Below are positions 59,901 through 64,000 of a stretch of 64,000 nt of DNA, one piece after another. Below the pieces are notes generated by a model. The model worked only from the letters and a program-made list of their open reading frames with translations. It was not told the DNA's origin and ran no database searches. This DNA comes from Lepidodermella squamata. Its lineage: Eukaryota; Gastrotricha. Location of the stretch: NCBI GenBank assembly GCA_047495785.1, contig JBLDXI010000011.1, positions 124,001 to 188,000 on the forward strand, written 5' to 3'. The position numbers were made by a program, and so were the translations under genes. The stretch's first letter is position 1. Each line of letters begins with the position of its first letter.

Positions 59901-62436
59901 TTTCAACAGCAAGCCGAGAATAGTTGCCTATATAGAATGGTAGTACAACAAGCGCACAATAGTCATAATTATCAATCAATCAATCAATCGAATATCGATC
60001 ATCTCATAAAAAATTTTAAGAAATAAAAATAAATTGAAGCAATTTTTTCCAGAGAATTTATTTCCTAATTATAAATCATGCATTAAAAAAGCGTGTATGG
60101 GGGGGTCATCCATTATCATTTCAATCAGCCTGTGAATATATTTGGCGAATATTGGCGAACCTAGGCTGACCCGGGCCGGGGCGGACTCGCGACTTATCCA
60201 AAAGGACACGAAGCTCAACAGCACGATGAGCGTCGATGGCACGTAAACTTGGATGATGTAAAATCCGATCGAGCGCGAGAAATAGATCATCACGCCAAGC
60301 CGTGAATAATTGCCTTTTTTACGTTTCACACATTTTTAGAAAAAAATGTCAATCGAAATATAAAGAGAATCATGGAAAGTTAGAAAAATTCGATTGAAAA
60401 AAAAGAAAATTTGATTTAAATTCGAATTTCCTGAATTTTTCGAAATTTAAAAAAAATTGAAATTTTAAATTATTATTTTAAATTATTACTTTTCGATTTT
60501 CTTCCATTTTTTAAAGGTCATAGTTAATAAGATGCAATAAAGCCGGGGTTTCTATTGATTAATAAATTTTTATTAGGTTGCTAATATGACGTACCTGTGC
60601 TGAGTTCGATGTGGCGCGTGACCTCGCGGTGGCCGCGGACGCGGAACTGCGGCAGTTGCACCTCGGGCGCGAAGGCGACGGAGGCGATGGGCGCCTTCGC
60701 CCAGCGGTACGTTATATCACGGGTTGTGTAGCCGAAGCTTTCGATTTCCAGTGAGCATCGTTGCGAGTCCATCGGGAAATACCTTTCGATTTTTTTCGAA
60801 ATTTTATTTATTCAACAGGTATCACCATTTATTGACTTACGTAAAATCCATAGGACACGAAGCAGTTACGGTAAGGCGAAGGCTTTGCGTTACATTTCCA
60901 ACAGGCGTTATTCGTAAAAATGTATTGAGCATTGTGATTTGGTGGAAGAAAGCTTGTTTAGCCTACAAAAAAATCAATAAAATTTCATGAGATCAATCCA
61001 AAAAAATTCAAATTTTAAGAAAATTTCAAAAATGGTACTAAACTTTGGATTTTTTAATTAAAATTTTCTGAAATTTTTTGAAAATTCCGCATATTTCGCG
61101 TAAAATCTCATAATTTTTCCATGAATTTTTTTTACGCAATTTTTCAGGCTTACGTTAACAAAGAAAGTATCGGGTCGCCAGATTTCGCGCATGAACTCGC
61201 CGCCGATGACGAGCTCCTCGTCCCACATGCCGTCGAAGCCGAGGCGCGGGTCCTGCCAGAACTGGCGGAAGTAAAAGTCGAGCGTCACGTCCATGTTCAC
61301 CTCGCTCACCGACGACACGCCGCTGATGAACAGGGTGAGGCCGACATTGACCGGCCGGCCTTTGTAGTTGGGCCGGATGCGCTTGTCGTAGCCTTTGTTC
61401 GTTATTATATGCGTTATCACCTGTAGTAAAATTGCAGTATATAATATATAGTAGCAGTAGTAGTAAAAGAGTAGTAAATTATACGTTTAATAGGCAAGAA
61501 TATTAATTTGTTGTTTTAGCCTCTTCATTCATTCATTCAAAAAATAGTCATTATACTTAATGAGTATCACTTATCACGTTAAAATTGAAGTAAATAAGCT
61601 AATATTAAAAAACGGTTTTTTCCTGAAATATTTTGGAGAATATTGTGAACAAAACATCATTTCTCGAAAATTTTCAAAATTTTGAAACTAAATTTTGTTA
61701 TCACCATCTGAAATTGAAAAGCCATTTTCGAATATTCGATACCTGACTTTCAGCAGTTCTGGGGTCGAAATGAGCTTTTTCGAATTTTTAAAAAATTTTA
61801 AATTTTTTAAATTTTAAATTTTAAATTTTATTTTATTTCCCAATAAATTTTTTAAACATTTCAATCGCCATAATTTTGACCCAAAAATGTCGGCAATTAT
61901 TTGCATTTTCTATTAAAATTGCCGGCAAAAAAATCGCATTTGAGAAATCGAAAATGCGAGTCAAATATCAGAGGTCGAAGCTGAAGTATACTACATACCT
62001 TAGACACATTTGGGCCGTAGTCGATTTCGCCGGTCGCCGTCAGCGGGTACGTCGGCTTCGGCTTTTTAACCGGCGTCGGCGCGGGAGTCTGCTGGCCATT
62101 CGCCGACAACTGGCGCTTTTGCAACCGGCCACCGCCCTGCTGCTGCTGAGCTGCTGCTGGTTGATGCTCTGCGGCGATGGCGTCGAAGTACACGTCATCG
62201 TCAACCGCCGTTGTCAACACGTCGTGCCGGTCGAAAAACTCTTTCGGCGAGCGAATCTCCGGCCGTTTGCGCGCTGCCTCGCTGCCGGGCAAATCACCGA
62301 TGCACAGGATCAGAAGTAGCAGCAGCGACACGCCAAACGATAGCAGCAATTTGCGGCGACGAGTATTACTCGGTTGTAGTACTGGTTTCAAGTGAACGAC
62401 TGCTGCTGTTGTTGATGTTGGGATCGTTGCGGTCAT
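56956..62436 (-). CDS. GABA-A-type ligand-gated chloride channel subunit (RDL/UNC-49-like), 678 aa
   Basis: Exons: 62436-61999, 61420-61154, 60962-60841, 60782-60595, one of 60313-60161 or 59927-59775, then 59649-59480, 58645-58349 and 57357-56956. With one alternative exon the frame is 679 codons. Hydrophobic residues 30-47 after RRRK form a signal peptide or anchor, followed by a Gln-rich linker. The extracellular domain has the [10 protein letters not shown] and WRPDTFFVN motifs and a Cys-loop C271-x13-C285 (CPMD...PMDSQRC). M1 and the start of M2 lie in 339-389. M2-M3 follows ([28 protein letters not shown]...). A long Gly/Ser/Asn/His-rich cytoplasmic loop spans 447-640, and M4 lies at about 643-663. 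The PAR motif before M2 indicates anion selectivity. Closest known relatives by eye are RDL and UNC-49 subunits. It acts as a pentameric GABA-gated Cl- channel in the plasma membrane. Confidence 0.95.
59286..59337. repeat. Interstitial telomere-like repeats, inverted
   Basis: GGGGTTAGGGTTGGG at 59286 faces four CTAACC units at 59312-59337. They lie in the intron between the M3 exon and the cytoplasmic-loop exon of the channel gene. The unit is the TTAGGG type. Confidence 0.85.
59775..59927 (-). other. Alternative M1-M2 exon, second copy
   Basis: 153 nt, same phase, encoding [17 protein letters not shown]...[15 protein letters not shown]. It has a stronger acceptor (ACTACCATTCTATATAG) and donor GTATGT. 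It is located 233 nt downstream of the first copy. Including both would keep frame but duplicate M1, so exclusive use is expected. Confidence 0.88.
60161..60313 (-). other. Alternative M1-M2 exon, first copy
   Basis: 153 nt, phase 1 at both ends, encoding [17 protein letters not shown]...[15 protein letters not shown]. Its acceptor lacks a pyrimidine tract (GTGAAACGTAAAAAAG) and its donor is GTTCGC, so it looks like a weak, regulated exon. It differs from the second copy at about 10 of 51 residues, mostly in M1 and the first half of the segment. Confidence 0.88.
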
Positions 62437-64000
62437 TTGGATGAGCCGCCGGCGCGCGTCTCGCGCATCTTCAACACCACCGCAGCGGCACCATCGGCAC
62501 CTGATCGCTCGATCGTGATAATGATGAAACCGATACTGATGCGGAGACTGCTGATGAGGCTGAGACTGACTGGCTCTTACAGAGTCGCTGGTTGTGGTTG
62601 GGGCCAGCGCGCGTCGCTCTCCTGCTTTCGCGCTGTCTATCTCGTAACATTAAACCCCTATTATCGAATCGATAGCAATAAAATCAATCACCTTGAATGG
62701 CAAAAATGGGTTCAATCGAAAATTTTCAAGGATTTTCGCGAGGAAAAAGCATTTTCGAACTTTCGATAAAATATTCACGAAAAAAATCCGCTAAAATTGA
62801 GACTGGCATTGAAATTAGGGCGAGCGTTCGCAGAAAAATCTGAATTATTTATGAATTTTCATCGTGAAATGGAAAATCAATAGATCGAGGATAATTTTCC
62901 TGCAGTTGGTCTAAAATCAACTAAAAATACAGAAAAAATTAGCAGGAATACACATGGGAAAATACTGGTCGTTACAGTCGCCTAGAAACGCGTGGGACAT
63001 GAAATTAGGGGAAATGACCACATTTTCTAGTTTCTAGGAACCCTCGAAATTCAACGAAATTTCTACGAAAAAACATTGGAAGGAGAGTGGCTAATTCCAG
63101 TAAAACCACAGCTATTCAAATATTAAGAGATAACTCGTGATGCTCTTAATTCGCAATAAAATGAAGGAAGCCGCCGCCGCGCGTGCTTGGTATAATAAAT
63201 CCCGGGCCGCAATTATTGCGTATAGAATGTAGGTCAAACCGTTGAGTTAAATATAGGTCATCTTCCGTGCAATGCAAATAATTCTAAATTTTTCCAAAAA
63301 AAACGAGAATAGTGCGAATTTTTTCGATGACGGAAATTCCTGGACGAAAAAAAGACGGCTAGCAGCAGCAGTAGCAGCTATTAATCGGCGCTATTTTCGG
63401 CTTGCGACGCCAGTCCACAGGGACACACGAGTCACGGTGGCGCACCGGCTGCTGCGCATCATCATGATTGTTTAACGAGCGCACCCGCGCGCGAAAAAAC
63501 TTGCGCAGCCGCTTTTTTGCGCACCGGCCATCACCGACAGGCCTCGCGAGACCGCCGCCAACGACGACGAAAATGCGCGCGCGAGTGCGATGTTGTTCAT
63601 CGAAGATTTTTTTCAGTGTAATACTCATAATCAAGTGGAGGAAGCGAAAGTGATATATTTTCAGCCTTAATTTTAAACAGTGCGATTGTTTATTCAAATT
63701 GACTGGTGGTGGTGGCAAAAAAATATACCAACAGGGAATGATCCACTTTACTGTTTTATCTAGAACGATGGCGAGAAAAAATGCTGGAAAATTCCGAAAT
63801 ATTCGCGTTTAATCTTGAAAAATCAAACATCCCATGGCTGATATCGATTTACACTTCAGACGTTACTTTTGGCTGAGAGTGAATTCAATAAAAATAATAA
63901 TTAAATCTACTAAGATCTATAAGTGGCAAAATTTCCTGATTTTTGTTTTTTTCCGAATTTTCGGAAATCTTGGGCGAAAATGAAAGTTAGCGATGTAATG
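62437..64000. other. Upstream region of the GABA receptor gene
   Basis: No coding exon is supported. The stretch at about 63450-63600 is unusually GC- and CpG-rich against the AT-rich background and could be the promoter or a 5' non-coding exon of the receptor gene. The open frames across it have no recognisable content. Confidence 0.45.

Noticed and set aside
63359-63718. Minus-strand open frame of 119 codons upstream of the channel gene
   Set aside because: Open because of GC-rich composition; no recognised domain. Kept only as a possible promoter or 5' non-coding exon.

Overview
This is a eukaryotic window: genes are split by many short, AT-rich GT-AG introns, and the gene set (GABA-gated chloride channel, C-type lectin/fibrinogen/sushi/LamG mosaic protein, ankyrin protein) is animal. 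Gene content and the RDL/UNC-49-like channel suggest an invertebrate, probably a protostome. I cannot name the phylum. A short interstitial array of TTAGGG-type repeats lies in one intron. All exon models below were built by hand from open frames, splice signals and phase. The three large host-gene models and the three small secreted-protein models keep reading frame across every junction.

Layout. 1016-8271 (-) is a six-exon ankyrin-repeat gene. Its large intron carries an intact Mutator-like (MULE) transposon at 1765-4210, with a two-exon C2H2/FLYWCH/MULE transposase gene, and a palindromic MITE. 8799-28774 (-) is one giant 31-exon gene for a secreted protein of about 3,866 residues: signal peptide, fibrinogen-related domain, a long C-type-lectin array, sushi modules, then alternating LamG-like, DUF4215 cysteine-rich and lectin units. 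One of its introns contains a foldback element, a CCGAAGTT-rich patch and an internally deleted LINE on the opposite strand.

30691-54773 (+) holds three paralogous four-exon genes for small secreted cysteine-rich proteins, two of them (49952 and 52966) clearly duplicated with their promoters. Between the first and second copies is a gene-poor stretch of nearly 18 kb full of foldback/MITE elements. It includes an apparently intact 2.16-kb Tc1/mariner-type transposon (45190-47344) that carries two convergent genes: a transposase and a small Myb/SANT-like protein.

56956-62436 (-) is a complete GABA-A-type chloride channel subunit gene. It has two consecutive 153-nt exons of the same phase that both encode M1 and most of M2, i.e. 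a probable mutually exclusive pair that swaps part of the pore-forming region.

The most unusual items are the duplicated M1-M2 exon, the two-gene Tc1/mariner element with a 31-residue spacing between the last two catalytic residues, the secreted cysteine-rich family that I cannot assign to any known domain, and the giant lectin/LamG/DUF4215 mosaic.
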